Shown one piece after another: positions 25,895 to 35,068 of a stretch of DNA of 64,000 nt (positions are counted from its first letter, which is position 1; each line of letters begins with the position of its first letter). The notes under the pieces are model-generated. The model saw only the letters and a list, made by a program, of their open reading frames with translations, was not told the DNA's origin and did not search any database. The position numbers and the translations under genes are program-made. Source of the stretch: Azospirillum brasilense (GTDB lineage: Bacteria; Pseudomonadota; Alphaproteobacteria; Azospirillales; Azospirillaceae); NCBI RefSeq assembly GCF_022023855.1, contig NZ_CP059451.1, forward strand, positions 682,001 through 746,000. Reading direction: 5' to 3'.

Positions 25895-27121
25895 ATGAAC
25901 GGCATTCCCAACATCCGGCATTTGCGGGCCTTCCGCGAGGTGGCGCGGCGCGGCAGCATCAGTCAGGCGGCGGAGCATGTGCATCTGTCCCAGCCCGCCA
26001 TCACCCAGGCCATCGCCAAGCTGGAGGAGGAGGTCGGCACCCCCCTGTTCGAGCGGCGGCCGGACGGCATGGCGGTGTCCGCCATGGGCGTGCTTTTCCT
26101 CGACCGCGTGGAGCGTGCCTTGGACCGCCTGCGCACCGGCACGCGCGAGGCCGTCCGCATCGGCGGGCGCAAGGGCGGCCTGCGCGGTGTGGCGGATTTC
26201 GACCAGCTTCTGACCGCGGCGCAGATCCGGGCGCTGGCCGCGGTCGCCGACGCCGGAAATTTCAGCCTCGCGGCACGCACCGTCGGCATCTCGCAACCCA
26301 CCCTGCACCGCGCCGCCCGTGACCTGGAGCGGCTGGCCGGCATGCCGCTGTTCACGCGGACCGCCGCCGGCATCGCGTTGACCCCCGCCGCCAAGGCGCT
26401 GGTCCAGCATGTGAAACTGGCGATCACGGAGCTGGAGCAGGGCTTCGCGGAGGTCGGCGAAGGGCTGGGCGGCGACACCGCCCGCATCGTCGTCGGCAGC
26501 ATGCCGTTGTCACGCCCCTTCATCCTGCCGACCGCCGTCAACGCGCTGGTGCGCGAGCGTCCGGACGTCCAGTTCGACGTTCTCGATGGCCCCTACGACG
26601 ACTTGTTGCACGGGCTGCGCCACGGCGAGATCGATGTACTGATCGGCGCGCTGCGCGATCCGCTGCCCATCGACGACGTCGTGCAGGAACCCCTGTTCGA
26701 AGACCCGCTGGTCGTGGTCGCGCGCGCCTTCCACCCGCTGTCCCGCCGTCCGAAGCTGACGCTGGAGGAGCTGGCGGGGTGCCAATGGGTGGTCCCACGC
26801 CGCGGCACGCCGACGCGCGACCGGTTCGAGGCGCTGTTCGCCGACGGGCCGCCGCGCGGGCTGGTCGAGACCAGCTCGCAGATCCTGGTGCGCGGCCTTC
26901 TGCTGGGCAGCGACCGGCTGACGCTGATCTCGGCGCACCAGATCCGGCATGAGCATGAGCTGGGCCTGCTGGTCATCCTGCCGGTGGAGCTGGCCAACAC
27001 CGAGCGCACCATCGGCCTCACCGTGCGCCGGGGATGGCGCCCGACCGCGACGCAGGCGCATTTCCTCGACCTGCTCCGCAAGGCCGGGAAGCAGGCCGTC
27101 TCGCCGGTCCCCCGCCCGTGA
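25895..27121 (+). CDS. LysR-family regulator with two N-terminal HTH domains
   Basis: The protein has about 408 residues, some 100 more than a usual LysR. It carries two full LysR HTH domains in tandem: RHLRAFREVARRGSISQAAE (HVHLSQPAITQAIAKLEEEV) at about residues 8-65, and IRALAAVADAGNFSLAARTV (GISQPTLHRAARDLERLAGM) at about residues 110-165. One LysR effector domain follows (DVLIGALRDPLPIDDVVQEP). I chose the ATG at 25895 because AGGAAAG precedes it. It probably controls the dehydrogenase gene downstream, given similar palindromes before both. Confidence 0.9.
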   Translation: MNGIPNIRHLRAFREVARRGSISQAAEHVHLSQPAITQAIAKLEEEVGTPLFERRPDGMAVSAMGVLFLDRVERALDRLRTGTREAVRIGGRKGGLRGVADFDQLLTAAQIRALAAVADAGNFSLAARTVGISQPTLHRAARDLERLAGMPLFTRTAAGIALTPAAKALVQHVKLAITELEQGFAEVGEGLGGDTARIVVGSMPLSRPFILPTAVNALVRERPDVQFDVLDGPYDDLLHGLRHGEIDVLIGALRDPLPIDDVVQEPLFEDPLVVVARAFHPLSRRPKLTLEELAGCQWVVPRRGTPTRDRFEALFADGPPRGLVETSSQILVRGLLLGSDRLTLISAHQIRHEHELGLLVILPVELANTERTIGLTVRRGWRPTATQAHFLDLLRKAGKQAVSPVPRP

Positions 27122-27149
27122 GCGGCCATTCAAAGCGCGCAGGAAGCGC

Positions 27150-27166
27150 TATTCAAAAATTGGATA
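27150..27166. promoter_or_regulatory. Palindrome upstream of the DUF1932 dehydrogenase gene
   Basis: TATTCAA (27150-27156), AAA, TTGGATA (27160-27166) is a dyad with one mismatch in an AT-rich promoter patch about 100 bp before the start at 27268. It shares the CAAAA-TT core with the site at 25836. Confidence 0.5.
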
Positions 27167-27267
27167 GGATGATCCGTCATTGAATGACGCCGGCGGAGTG
27201 CCGGCGTGCTAGCCATGCCCGTTGGAAGGGAGATGGACTCCCAGCGTACGGACGGGCGGAGGCGGCG

Positions 27268-28188
27268 ATGACGGTGCAGGATCGGCGGACGGACAAGGTG
27301 GCCTTCATCGGTTTCGGGGAGGCGGCGTCGGCCTTCCGGTCCGGCTGGCGGAGCGCCGGGCTGGCGGACACGGTCGCCGCCTTTGACGTCAAGACCGGGT
27401 CCGCCGACGGGGTGGTGCGCGCCCGCAAATGGGCCGACTACGTGACGGCCGGAGTGACCGGCGCCGAGCGGGTCGAGGATGCCCTGGCCGGGGCCGCGCT
27501 GGTTTTCTCGCTGGTCACTGCCGATCAGGCACAGGCCGCCGCCCGCAACGCCGCCACCCATCTCGCGCCCGGCGCCCTGTTCTTCGACGGCAATTCCTGC
27601 GCGCCCGGCACCAAGCGGGAATCGGCGCAGGCGGTCGAGGCTGCCGGCGGGCGCTACGTCGATCTGGCGGTGATGGCGCCGGTCCATCCGAAGCTTCATA
27701 AAACGCCGCTGCTGGTCGCCGGTCCGCACGCCGCCGAGGCTCTGGCCGCCCTGTCGGCCCTGGAGATGAGCGCCAGGGAGGCGGCGGGACCGGTCGGCAC
27801 CGCCTCCTCCATCAAGATGATCCGCAGCGTCATGATGAAGGGGTTGGAGGCGCTGTTCCTCGAATGCGTGCTGGCCGGGCGCAAGGCCGGGGTGGACGAG
27901 ATGGTGCTGGAGTCCCTGGACGTCACCTACCCCGGTTTCGGCTTCAAGGAGCGCGCCGCCTATATGCAGGAGCGCGTCATGACCCACGGCGTCCGCCGCG
28001 CCGCCGAGATGCGCGAGGTCGCGCGCACCGTCGATGAACTGGGTTTGGCCGGTGGCATGGCCCGCGCCGCCGTCGACTGGCAGCAGCGCGTCGGCGACCT
28101 CAAACTGGACGCCCACGCCATCGGCGAGAGCGATTACCGGGCGTTGGCCGACGCCATTCTGGCGCGGCTCGATCCGGTCGAGCGGTGA
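27268..28188 (+). CDS. NAD(P)-dependent oxidoreductase with DUF1932 C-terminal domain
   Basis: This 306-residue protein has an N-terminal Rossmann domain (VAFIGFGEAASAFRSGW) of the 6-phosphogluconate/3-hydroxyisobutyrate dehydrogenase group. The group's conserved block GALFFDGNSCAPGTKRES follows, and then the DUF1932 helical domain (SSIKMIRSVMMKGLEALFLE with the catalytic-type Lys). Members act on hydroxy acids, but the substrate here is unknown. It is the likely target of the two-HTH LysR just upstream. Confidence 0.85.
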   Translation: MTVQDRRTDKVAFIGFGEAASAFRSGWRSAGLADTVAAFDVKTGSADGVVRARKWADYVTAGVTGAERVEDALAGAALVFSLVTADQAQAAARNAATHLAPGALFFDGNSCAPGTKRESAQAVEAAGGRYVDLAVMAPVHPKLHKTPLLVAGPHAAEALAALSALEMSAREAAGPVGTASSIKMIRSVMMKGLEALFLECVLAGRKAGVDEMVLESLDVTYPGFGFKERAAYMQERVMTHGVRRAAEMREVARTVDELGLAGGMARAAVDWQQRVGDLKLDAHAIGESDYRALADAILARLDPVER

Positions 28189-28201
28189 CGAACGGTTCGC
28201 G

Positions 28202-29119
28202 TTATTCGGCCCGCGCCGCGCGCCGGAAGGCGGCCGGCGTCTTCCCGGTCAGCCTCTTGAAGACCCGGTTGAAGTAGCCGGGGTCCTGGAAGCCCAGCTC
28301 ATAGGCGATCATCGCCACCGGTGCGGCGATGTAGACCAGACGGCGCTTCGCTTCGAGCAGCAGGCGGTCCTGCACCACCTCGAAGGCGGAGCGGCCGGCG
28401 AGATGCCGGCACAGGCGGTTCAGCCGCGATTCCGTGATCCCCAGCGCGTCCGCGTAGCGCGGGATCGTCCAATGTTCGGTGAAATGGTCCTCGACCAGCG
28501 CGCGGAAGCGGGCGAACAGCTCGGTGCGCACGCGCTCCGCCGGGTCGGCGCCGGCCGCCGCCGCTCGCTGGCGTTCCAGCAGCAGCAGGACGCCGCGCAG
28601 CAGCCACTCGCACATCGCCGACCGGCCGAGCTGCGGCCAGCGGAACTCCGTCATCAGTTGATTGAGCAGCGTGGAGACGCGCTCCGCCGCCGCCGGGGCG
28701 TCGGTGAAATCGATCAGGCACGGGCGCAGGAACAGCGCCTCGAACAGCGGCCGGCTCTGCGCGCTGGCCCCGTCGAACAGCATCACCTCGGCCACCGTCA
28801 GCACATAGCCGTGGCTGCCCGGCCGGAACTGGAAGGAATGCACCACCGCCGGGGGAACGACGATCACGCAGGGGGCTGCGACCTCCGCCATCCGGTCGTC
28901 GATCTGCACGCGCGCCCCGCCGTCGAGCACCGCCACCAGCTGGAACAGCCCGCGGTGGGTGTGGGAGCCGATGCCCCAGTCATAGAGGCGGCTGCGGCTT
29001 TCGATGTCCTCGATGTGGATGAATTCGGCGTCGGTGAGACGGGCCTCCTCGCCGTAGAGGGCGAACAGCGGCACCGCGCCGGACCGTGTCTGCGCCGTCC
29101 CCTTCGCTGCCTGCTCCAT
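28202..29119 (-). CDS. AraC-family regulator, PobR-like
   Basis: This 305-residue protein has an N-terminal cupin-type sensor (VPLFALYGEEARLTDAEFIH, SRLYDWGIGSHTHRGLFQLV) and a C-terminal double HTH (WTIPRYADALGITESRLNRL, IAYELGFQDPGYFNRVFKRL, TGKTPAAFR). The N-terminal PLFALYGE...SRLYDW pattern resembles AraC-type PobR regulators of 4-hydroxybenzoate use. It is divergent from the P450 operon, so it probably activates that operon in response to an aromatic acid. The inducer is inferred, not seen. Confidence 0.87.
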   Translation of the reverse strand: MEQAAKGTAQTRSGAVPLFALYGEEARLTDAEFIHIEDIESRSRLYDWGIGSHTHRGLFQLVAVLDGGARVQIDDRMAEVAAPCVIVVPPAVVHSFQFRPGSHGYVLTVAEVMLFDGASAQSRPLFEALFLRPCLIDFTDAPAAAERVSTLLNQLMTEFRWPQLGRSAMCEWLLRGVLLLLERQRAAAAGADPAERVRTELFARFRALVEDHFTEHWTIPRYADALGITESRLNRLCRHLAGRSAFEVVQDRLLLEAKRRLVYIAAPVAMIAYELGFQDPGYFNRVFKRLTGKTPAAFRRAARAE

Positions 29120-29302
29120 GCCGTTCTCCCCCGCGCCTTCGTTTGTCGAAAAAGTACAATTTTCCTTCCGCTTCGTCCATTCCGCCGCAAAGGCGAACCC
29201 GTCTAGGATGCAATTGTTCGCGACCTGAACGGTTCGCGTCGATCCAAACCAAAAACCGCCAATTGGCCGCCCGCCGCCGCGGGTGTCGGAGGACTGCGCC
29301 CG

Positions 29303-30466
29303 ATGTTCCGTTTCGATCCTTACTCCCTGGCCGTCGATGCCGACCCGTTTCCTTTTTACAAGACCTTGCGCGACGAGCATCCCTGCTTCTGGAGCGAGGA
29401 AGCCAACATGTGGGTGCTGTCGCGTTACGACGACATCGTCACCGCGCTGAACGACTGGGAAACCTATTCTTCGGCCAAGGGCAACCTGATGGACGAGATG
29501 CCCAACCGCGCCGGCAACACGTTGGGCACCACCGATCCGCCCCGCCACGACCGCCTGCGCAGCATCGTCCAGTTCGCCTTCACCAAGAAGGCGGTGGAAG
29601 GGTTGACCGAGCCGGTGCGCGCCTCGGCCAACCGGGCGCTGGACGCCGTGCAGGGGGAGAAGACCTTCGACTTCGTCGGCGACGTTTCCAGCAAGGTCAC
29701 GGTGGACGTGCTGTTCGGCCTGTTCAACCTGCCGCGCGAGAACGAGCGGATGGTGCGCGACAAGGCCGTGCTGATGGTGCAGTCCGATCCCCGCACCCGC
29801 CAGAAGGGGCCGGAGCATCTCGCCGCCTTCCAGTGGATGAGCGAATACGCCAAGGAGCTGGTGGAGCTGCGCAAGCGTGAGCCCGGCGATGACCTCATCA
29901 CCGCCCTGATCCAGGCCGAGGTCGCCGGCGAGAAGCTGGCCGACCGCGAGGTGCAGATGACCATCACCACGCTGATCATGGCCGGCATCGAATCCCTGTC
30001 GGGCTTCCTCGCGATGTTCGCCCTGAACCTCGCCGACCACGCCGACGCGCGCCGCCGGCTCGCCGCCAACCCGGCGCTGATCCCCGACGCCATCGAGGAA
30101 TCGCTGCGCTTCAACACCTCGGCCCAGCGCTTCCGCCGTTGCCTGCAGAAGGACGTCGCGCTGCACGGCCAGACGATGCACGCCGGTGATTTCGTCTGCC
30201 TCGCCTACGGATCGGGGAACCGCGACGAGCGGCGCTTCGTCAACGCGCATCTCTACGACATCGACCGCAAGCCGAAGGGGCATCTGGGATTCGGCGGCGG
30301 CGTCCACGCCTGCCTCGGCACCGCCTTCGCCCGTCTGGCCGCCCGCGTCGCCTGCGAGGAGTTCCTGAAGCGCGTGCCGGAGTTCGTCCGGGTGCAGGAC
30401 CAGTTGCCCTGGATGCCCTCCACCACCTTCCGCAGCCCGACCCGCCTCGAACTGGCGGTCGGCTGA
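29303..30466 (+). CDS. Cytochrome P450 (class I, bacterial)
   Basis: This 387-residue P450 has the haem-ligand block FGGGVHACLGTAFARL with Cys337, an ExxR motif (EESLRF), and IGTT-like substrate-face segments. The I-helix reads MAGIESLSG: Glu230-Ser231 replace the usual Asp/Glu-Thr proton-delivery pair. With the ferredoxin and reductase genes next to it, it forms a complete class I system. The PobR-like regulator and ring-cleavage-type lyase nearby suggest an aromatic acid substrate. I recall similar P450s of the CYP199/CYP203 kind in Rhodopseudomonas acting on benzoates; assignment to either is not proven. Confidence 0.92.
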   Translation: MFRFDPYSLAVDADPFPFYKTLRDEHPCFWSEEANMWVLSRYDDIVTALNDWETYSSAKGNLMDEMPNRAGNTLGTTDPPRHDRLRSIVQFAFTKKAVEGLTEPVRASANRALDAVQGEKTFDFVGDVSSKVTVDVLFGLFNLPRENERMVRDKAVLMVQSDPRTRQKGPEHLAAFQWMSEYAKELVELRKREPGDDLITALIQAEVAGEKLADREVQMTITTLIMAGIESLSGFLAMFALNLADHADARRRLAANPALIPDAIEESLRFNTSAQRFRRCLQKDVALHGQTMHAGDFVCLAYGSGNRDERRFVNAHLYDIDRKPKGHLGFGGGVHACLGTAFARLAARVACEEFLKRVPEFVRVQDQLPWMPSTTFRSPTRLELAVG

Positions 30467-30549
30467 TCGCGGGGACGATGGCGCGGCCGGGGGAAAGGCT
30501 CCGGCCGCGCCACGACGCTGAACACGGTTTTCCAAAGGAAGTTTCGGTC

Positions 30550-30873
30550 ATGGCGAAGGTCACCTTCATCGAGCACGACGGCCTGGAGCAGGTCGTGGAC
30601 ATCCCGACGGGCTGGACCCTGATGCAGGGCGCGGTGCAAAGCGGCGTCGCCGGCATCGAGGGCGAGTGCGGCGGCTCCTGCGCTTGCGCGACCTGCCACT
30701 GCTACGTGGACGAGGCACTCGTCGACTTTCTTCCGCCGCCCAGCGAGACGGAGGAGGAGATGCTCGGCTGCACGGCGTCGGAGCGGCGGAGCAACAGCCG
30801 CCTGTCCTGCCAGGTCCGGGTGAGCGACGCGCTGGACGGCATCGTGGTGCGCCTGCCGGAGGCCCAGAGCTGA
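30550..30873 (+). CDS. 2Fe-2S ferredoxin, putidaredoxin type
   Basis: This 107-residue ferredoxin has cluster ligands Cys40-x5-Cys46-x2-Cys49-x37-Cys87 (GECGGSCACATC; RLSCQV), the spacing of putidaredoxin/adrenodoxin-type proteins. It passes electrons from the reductase encoded next to it to the P450 upstream. The start has AAAGGAAG upstream. Its stop overlaps the reductase start by one base (TGATG), so translation is probably coupled. Confidence 0.95.
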   Translation: MAKVTFIEHDGLEQVVDIPTGWTLMQGAVQSGVAGIEGECGGSCACATCHCYVDEALVDFLPPPSETEEEMLGCTASERRSNSRLSCQVRVSDALDGIVVRLPEAQS

Positions 30874-32117
30874 TGGGCGGCCCGGCGCAAGCGGAAGTGG
30901 GAATGGTCATCGTCGGGGCGGGGCAGGGCGGCTTGCAGGTCGCCGAATCCCTGCGCGCCGAGGGCTATGACGGCCCGATCACGCTGATCGGCGAGGAGGC
31001 CGCGGCCCCCTATCACCGGCCGCCGCTGTCCAAGGCGATTCTCGCCGGCACGATGGAGGAGGCGCAACTCGCCATCCGCGGCGCCGAATTCTTCGAGCGG
31101 CAGCGCATCGCCCTACTCAGCGGGACGCGGGTCGCCGCCATCGACCGCTCCGCCCGCCAAGTCCGCCTGGAGGACGGGCGCCGCCTGGGCTATCGCGGGC
31201 TGGCGCTTGCCACCGGCGCACGGGTGCGCCGTCTGCCGATAAGCGGTGATGAGCTGGACGGCGTTCTGGGCCTGCGGTCGTTGGACGACGCCCGGCGGAT
31301 TCGCGCGGCGCTCGAGCGGGCGGCGCGGGTGGTGGTGATCGGTGGCGGCTACATCGGGCTGGAGGTCGCGGCGGCGGCGCGCAAGCGTGGCCTGGAGGTG
31401 ACCATCCTGGAGGCGGCGGACCGGCTGCTCGCCCGCTCGGCGACGCCGTTCCTGGCAGCCTTCTACGCCGACCTGCACCGCTCCCAGGGCGTGATGGTCG
31501 AGCTGGGGGCCAAGGTCGTCGGGCTGGATGGGCAGGGGGGCCGCGTGGCCGCCGTGCGCACCGCCGACGGACGCCCGCATCCGGCGGATCTGGTGGTGGT
31601 CGGCGTGGGGATCGTCCCTAACACGGCGCTGGCCGAAGGCTGCGGGCTGGCGTGCGACAGCGGCGTCCTGGTGGACGACTGCGCCCGCACCGGCGATCCG
31701 GCCATCGTCGCGGTCGGCGACTGCACGGCCCGTCGCACCACCACGGGGACCCTGCTGCGGCTGGAGTCCGTCCAGAACGCCGTCGAGCAGGGCAGGTCGG
31801 CCGCCGCCGCGCTGCTGGGGCGGGAGCGTCCCTTCACGGCGGCGCCCTGGTTCTGGTCCGATCAGTATGACGTGAAGCTGCAGATCGTCGGCCTGTCCGC
31901 CGATCATGATCGGATCGTGCTGCGCGGCTCGCCGCAGGACCGTCGCTTCTCCGCCTTCTATTTCCGCCGGGACGCGCTGGTGGCCATCGATTCCATCAAC
32001 CGTCCGGCGGACCATATGGTCGGCCGCAAGCTGTTGGACCACAAGGCCGTCATCACGCCCGAACAGGCGGCCGACGAGAACCTTCCGCTGGCTTCCTTGA
32101 CGAGACCAGGGCGCTGA
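30873..32117 (+). CDS. NAD(P)H ferredoxin reductase (putidaredoxin reductase type)
   Basis: This 414-residue flavoprotein has the FAD motif MVIVGAGQGGLQVAESLR, the NAD-binding motif VVVIGGGYIGLEVAAAARKR, the second FAD motif DPAIVAVGDCTAR and a C-terminal domain (PWFWSDQYDVKLQIVG) typical of the rubredoxin/putidaredoxin reductase group. It completes the P450 electron chain. It is the last gene of the P450 operon; a GC-rich hairpin lies downstream. Confidence 0.95.
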   Translation: MGGPAQAEVGMVIVGAGQGGLQVAESLRAEGYDGPITLIGEEAAAPYHRPPLSKAILAGTMEEAQLAIRGAEFFERQRIALLSGTRVAAIDRSARQVRLEDGRRLGYRGLALATGARVRRLPISGDELDGVLGLRSLDDARRIRAALERAARVVVIGGGYIGLEVAAAARKRGLEVTILEAADRLLARSATPFLAAFYADLHRSQGVMVELGAKVVGLDGQGGRVAAVRTADGRPHPADLVVVGVGIVPNTALAEGCGLACDSGVLVDDCARTGDPAIVAVGDCTARRTTTGTLLRLESVQNAVEQGRSAAAALLGRERPFTAAPWFWSDQYDVKLQIVGLSADHDRIVLRGSPQDRRFSAFYFRRDALVAIDSINRPADHMVGRKLLDHKAVITPEQAADENLPLASLTRPGR

Positions 32118-32440
32118 CGGACGCGGCGCTCAATCATAGGCGTCGTCGATGCTTCGCGGCATCGCTGAGTCCACGGGAGTCGTGGCGGTGAGCAATGGCG
32201 CGGTGTGCAGCCGGCCGGTGGGGATCATCCAGCGCCGATGCGAACGAACTTCGGCACCTGGACGCGCGGTTGCGACTTGCGTCGGGCTGCGGGCATCCCG
32301 AGAACAGCACCGGCGTGATCGGAGCGCCGGCACAATCGGAGAAGAAGCGCACCGTGGGCGCCCTGGATGCCGCCCACGGTGCCGTTCCGGAAGCGGAACA
32401 GCCGATCCGACGACCGGCGTTCAGTCTTCCCTGGCAAGTC
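32118..32440. other. Intergenic stretch between convergent genes
   Basis: These 323 bp between the ferredoxin reductase and the lyase gene contain no gene I can support. The only clear structure is the hairpin at 32349-32382. Short open frames here have unnatural composition and no ribosome sites. Confidence 0.6.
32349..32382. terminator. GC-rich hairpin between convergent operons
   Basis: Perfect 12-bp arms GCACCGTGGGCG (32349-32360) and CGCCCACGGTGC (32371-32382) with a 10-nt loop. There is no T-run, but the place between two convergent operons suggests a bidirectional transcription stop. Confidence 0.5.
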
Positions 32441-33802
32441 TCAGCCGCGTACGGGCTTTTTGATACGGTCCAGAACACGATCGACCATCACCCCGGACTG
32501 GCCCAGGTAATTGGCCGGATCGCAGAGCTTGGCCAGTTCGGCGCGGCTGAGGCAGGCGCTGATCTCCGGTGTCTCGGCCAGGAGGTCGAGCAGCGGCCGG
32601 TTCTGGCGCACCGCCTCGCGGCAGAGGTCGTAGACGAGGTCATGGGCGTACTCGCGCCCGATGTGGCGGCCGAGCCCCATCATCACCGCCTCGGACGCCA
32701 CCAGCCCGTTGGTCATCTCCAGGTTCGCGCGCATCCGTTCGGCATCGACCTCCAGCCCGCTCACCACGAACCGCGCCTGTTTCAGGGCGCCGGCCAGCAG
32801 GCAGAAGGCCTCCGGCAGGACGATCCACTCGATCTCCCACGGGCCGGTCGACCGCTCGTGGTCGGCCACCATGGCGTCGAGCAGGGCCGCCGTGTGCTGG
32901 CGCAGCACGGAGATCGACGCGTGGATGTAGCAACTGGAGATCGGGTTGCGCTTCTGCGGCATGGTGCTGCTCGACCCGCGGCCATGCGCGAAGGGCTCGT
33001 AAACCTCGCCGACCTCCGTCTGCATCATCAGCTTCACGTCCATCGACAGCTTGCCCAGCGTGCCGCCAACCAAGCCCAGGAAGCAGCCCACCTCGGCGAT
33101 GGTGTCGCGGATGGTGTGCCAAGCGATCACCGGCTGGGCGAGGCCCAGCTCCTCCATCAGCCCGGCCTGGGTCTCCATGGCGCCGTGCTCCAGGGAGGCC
33201 AGCGTGCCGGACGCTCCGGCGAACTCGCCCATCAGCACGCGCGGGCGGAGCTGGGCCAGCCGCTCGCGATGGCGCTCCACCGCCGACAGCAGCCCGGCCA
33301 TCTTGTAGCCGAAGGTCACCGGCACCGCCTGCTGCAGGTTGCTGCGGCCGATCATCGGCGTGTCCCGGTGGCGCTTGGCGAGAGTCGCCAGGGCCGCCGA
33401 CAGGCCCGCCAGATCCTCGTCCACGAGGTCCAGCGCCTCGCGCATCTGCAGGACCGTGGCGGTGTCGGTGATGTCCTGCGTGGTGGCGCCCCAGTGGCAG
33501 TATTCGCCAAGCCGGTCGCGGCACAGCGCGTTGAGCTGCGAGACGACGCCCAGCACCGGATAGCCGATGCGCTCCGTCTGCGCCTTCAGCGTCGCCATGT
33601 CGATCTTGTCGAGCGAGCAGTTGGCGACGATCTCGTCGGCGGCCTCCTGCGGGATGATGCCCAGGCGGCCCTGGACGCGGGCGAGTGCGGCCTCGATGTC
33701 CAGGTATTTGCGCGTCCGGTTCTCGTCCGACCAGACCGCGCGCATGGCCGGGGTGCTGAAGATGTCGCCGAAGATGGCGGAGTCGATGATCGTGGACGGC
33801 AT
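32441..33802 (-). CDS. Fumarase/aspartase-superfamily lyase, 3-carboxy-cis,cis-muconate cycloisomerase (PcaB)-like
   Basis: This 453-residue protein has the superfamily signature GSSSTMPQKRNP near residue 280, HWGATTQDITDT near residue 100 and SNLQQAVPVTFGYK near residue 155. Best overall match by eye is the PcaB/adenylosuccinate lyase group. PcaB itself lactonises carboxymuconate in the protocatechuate branch. The neighbours here (CoA-transferase, MaoC-like hydratase, dicarboxylate carrier, PrpF-type isomerase) fit a tricarboxylate or unsaturated dicarboxylate as well, so the reaction is open. No other pca genes are in the window. Confidence 0.82.
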   Translation of the reverse strand: MPSTIIDSAIFGDIFSTPAMRAVWSDENRTRKYLDIEAALARVQGRLGIIPQEAADEIVANCSLDKIDMATLKAQTERIGYPVLGVVSQLNALCRDRLGEYCHWGATTQDITDTATVLQMREALDLVDEDLAGLSAALATLAKRHRDTPMIGRSNLQQAVPVTFGYKMAGLLSAVERHRERLAQLRPRVLMGEFAGASGTLASLEHGAMETQAGLMEELGLAQPVIAWHTIRDTIAEVGCFLGLVGGTLGKLSMDVKLMMQTEVGEVYEPFAHGRGSSSTMPQKRNPISSCYIHASISVLRQHTAALLDAMVADHERSTGPWEIEWIVLPEAFCLLAGALKQARFVVSGLEVDAERMRANLEMTNGLVASEAVMMGLGRHIGREYAHDLVYDLCREAVRQNRPLLDLLAETPEISACLSRAELAKLCDPANYLGQSGVMVDRVLDRIKKPVRG

Positions 33803-33857
33803 GGTTCGGGTCCTCTCTAAAATGGCTTTCCGTTCGGGCCGCGGCGCAGGATGTGGC

Positions 33858-35057
33858 TCAGATCGCCTTCGCGTCGCGCAGCCGGGCGATGTCGCCGGGG
33901 GCGTAGCCCAGCCCGGCAAGGATGGAATCGGTGTGCTGGCCGAGCGCTGGCACCGGATCCATGCGCGCGTTCCCGTTGCTCGCCATGCCCGGCGGCAGCA
34001 GGGCCGGCACCGGCCCGTTCTGGGTCTCCACCGTGCGCCAGCGGTCGCGGGCCGCCAGTTGCGGGTGGTTCCAGACGTCCTGCATGGCGTTGGCCTGGGC
34101 GTTGGCGATGGAGGCCCGCTCCAGCCGGGCGACCACCTCCTCGGCGGTCAGGCCGGCGAAGGCCGTCACGATGATCCCGCGCAACTCGTCGCGCGCCGCG
34201 TTGCGGCGGGAGTTGCTGGAGAAGCGCTCCTCCCGCGCCAGCTCGGGGCGTTGCAGCACCGTCTCGCAGAAGGCCACCCATTCGCGCTCGTTCTGCAGGC
34301 CGAGCAGCACCGTCTTGCCGTCGCCGGCCGGAAACGGGCCGTAGGGGTAGATGGTGGCGTGGCTGGCGCCGGTGCGGGCCGGCGGCGGCGCGCCATCGAA
34401 GGCGTAGTAGAGCGGGTAGCTCATCCACTCCACCAGCGACTCCAGCATGGAGACATCGATGCGGCAGCCGCGTCCCGTCTGCTAGCGCTGCAGAAGCGCC
34501 GCCAGGATGTTGCTGTAGGCGTACATCCCGGCGGAGATATCGGCGATGGACGGGCCGGCCTTGGCGGGCGTCTCCGGCGTGCCGGTCACCGACAGGAAGC
34601 CGGACTCGCCCTGGATCAGCAGGTCGTAGGCCTTCTTGTCCCGGTAGGGACCGTCGCCGCCGTAGCCAGAGATGTCGCAGACAATGATTTCCGGCTTCCC
34701 GGCGGACAGCGCCTCGTAGGACAGGCCGAGGCGGGCCGCTGCGCCGGGCGCGAGGTTCTGCACCACCACGTCGGCCTGCTCGCGGATCAGGCGCTTGAGG
34801 ATCGCCTGCGCCTCCGGGTGCTTGACGTCGAGCGTCAGGCTTTCCTTCGAGCGGTTGGTCCACACGAAGTGCGAGGCGACGCCGCGCACCCGCTCGTCGT
34901 AGCCGCGGGCGAAGTCGCCGACGCCGGGACGCTCCACCTTGATGACGCGGGCGCCGAGGTCGGCGAGCTGCCGCGTCGCGAAGGGGGCGGCGATGGCGTG
35001 CTCCAGGGTGACGACGGTGATGCCGGACAACGGTTTCATAGGGGCCAGGGGTTTCAT
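33858..35057 (-). pseudogene. Class III CoA-transferase (CaiB/BaiF) interrupted by one amber codon
   Basis: Two open stretches in the same frame make one normal CoA-transferase of about 399 residues. The N-terminal half (LSGITVVTLEHAIAAPFATR, SKESLTLDVKHPEAQAILKR, YDLLIQGESGFLSVTGTPET) runs into a TAG at 34482-34484 (plus-strand CTA). The C-terminal half continues at once with QTGRGCRIDVSMLESLVEWM. The family usually has Gln or Arg at this spot, so CAG to TAG is the simplest change. No other damage is seen, which suggests a very recent loss, an error in the sequence, or suppression. It would load CoA onto a carboxylic acid for the MaoC-like enzyme encoded next to it. Confidence 0.85.
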
Positions 35058-35068
35058 ATTGCTCGTCC

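Noticed and set aside
29216..29238. GTTCGCG direct repeats before the P450 gene as AraC sites
   Set aside because: The spacing (16 bases) and short length are weak evidence, and GGTTCGCG also occurs elsewhere (28194), so I did not list it as a feature.
32134..32478. A 114-codon minus-strand frame downstream of the reductase gene
   Set aside because: It has no ribosome site, no family resemblance and irregular codon use, and it overlaps the end of the lyase gene.
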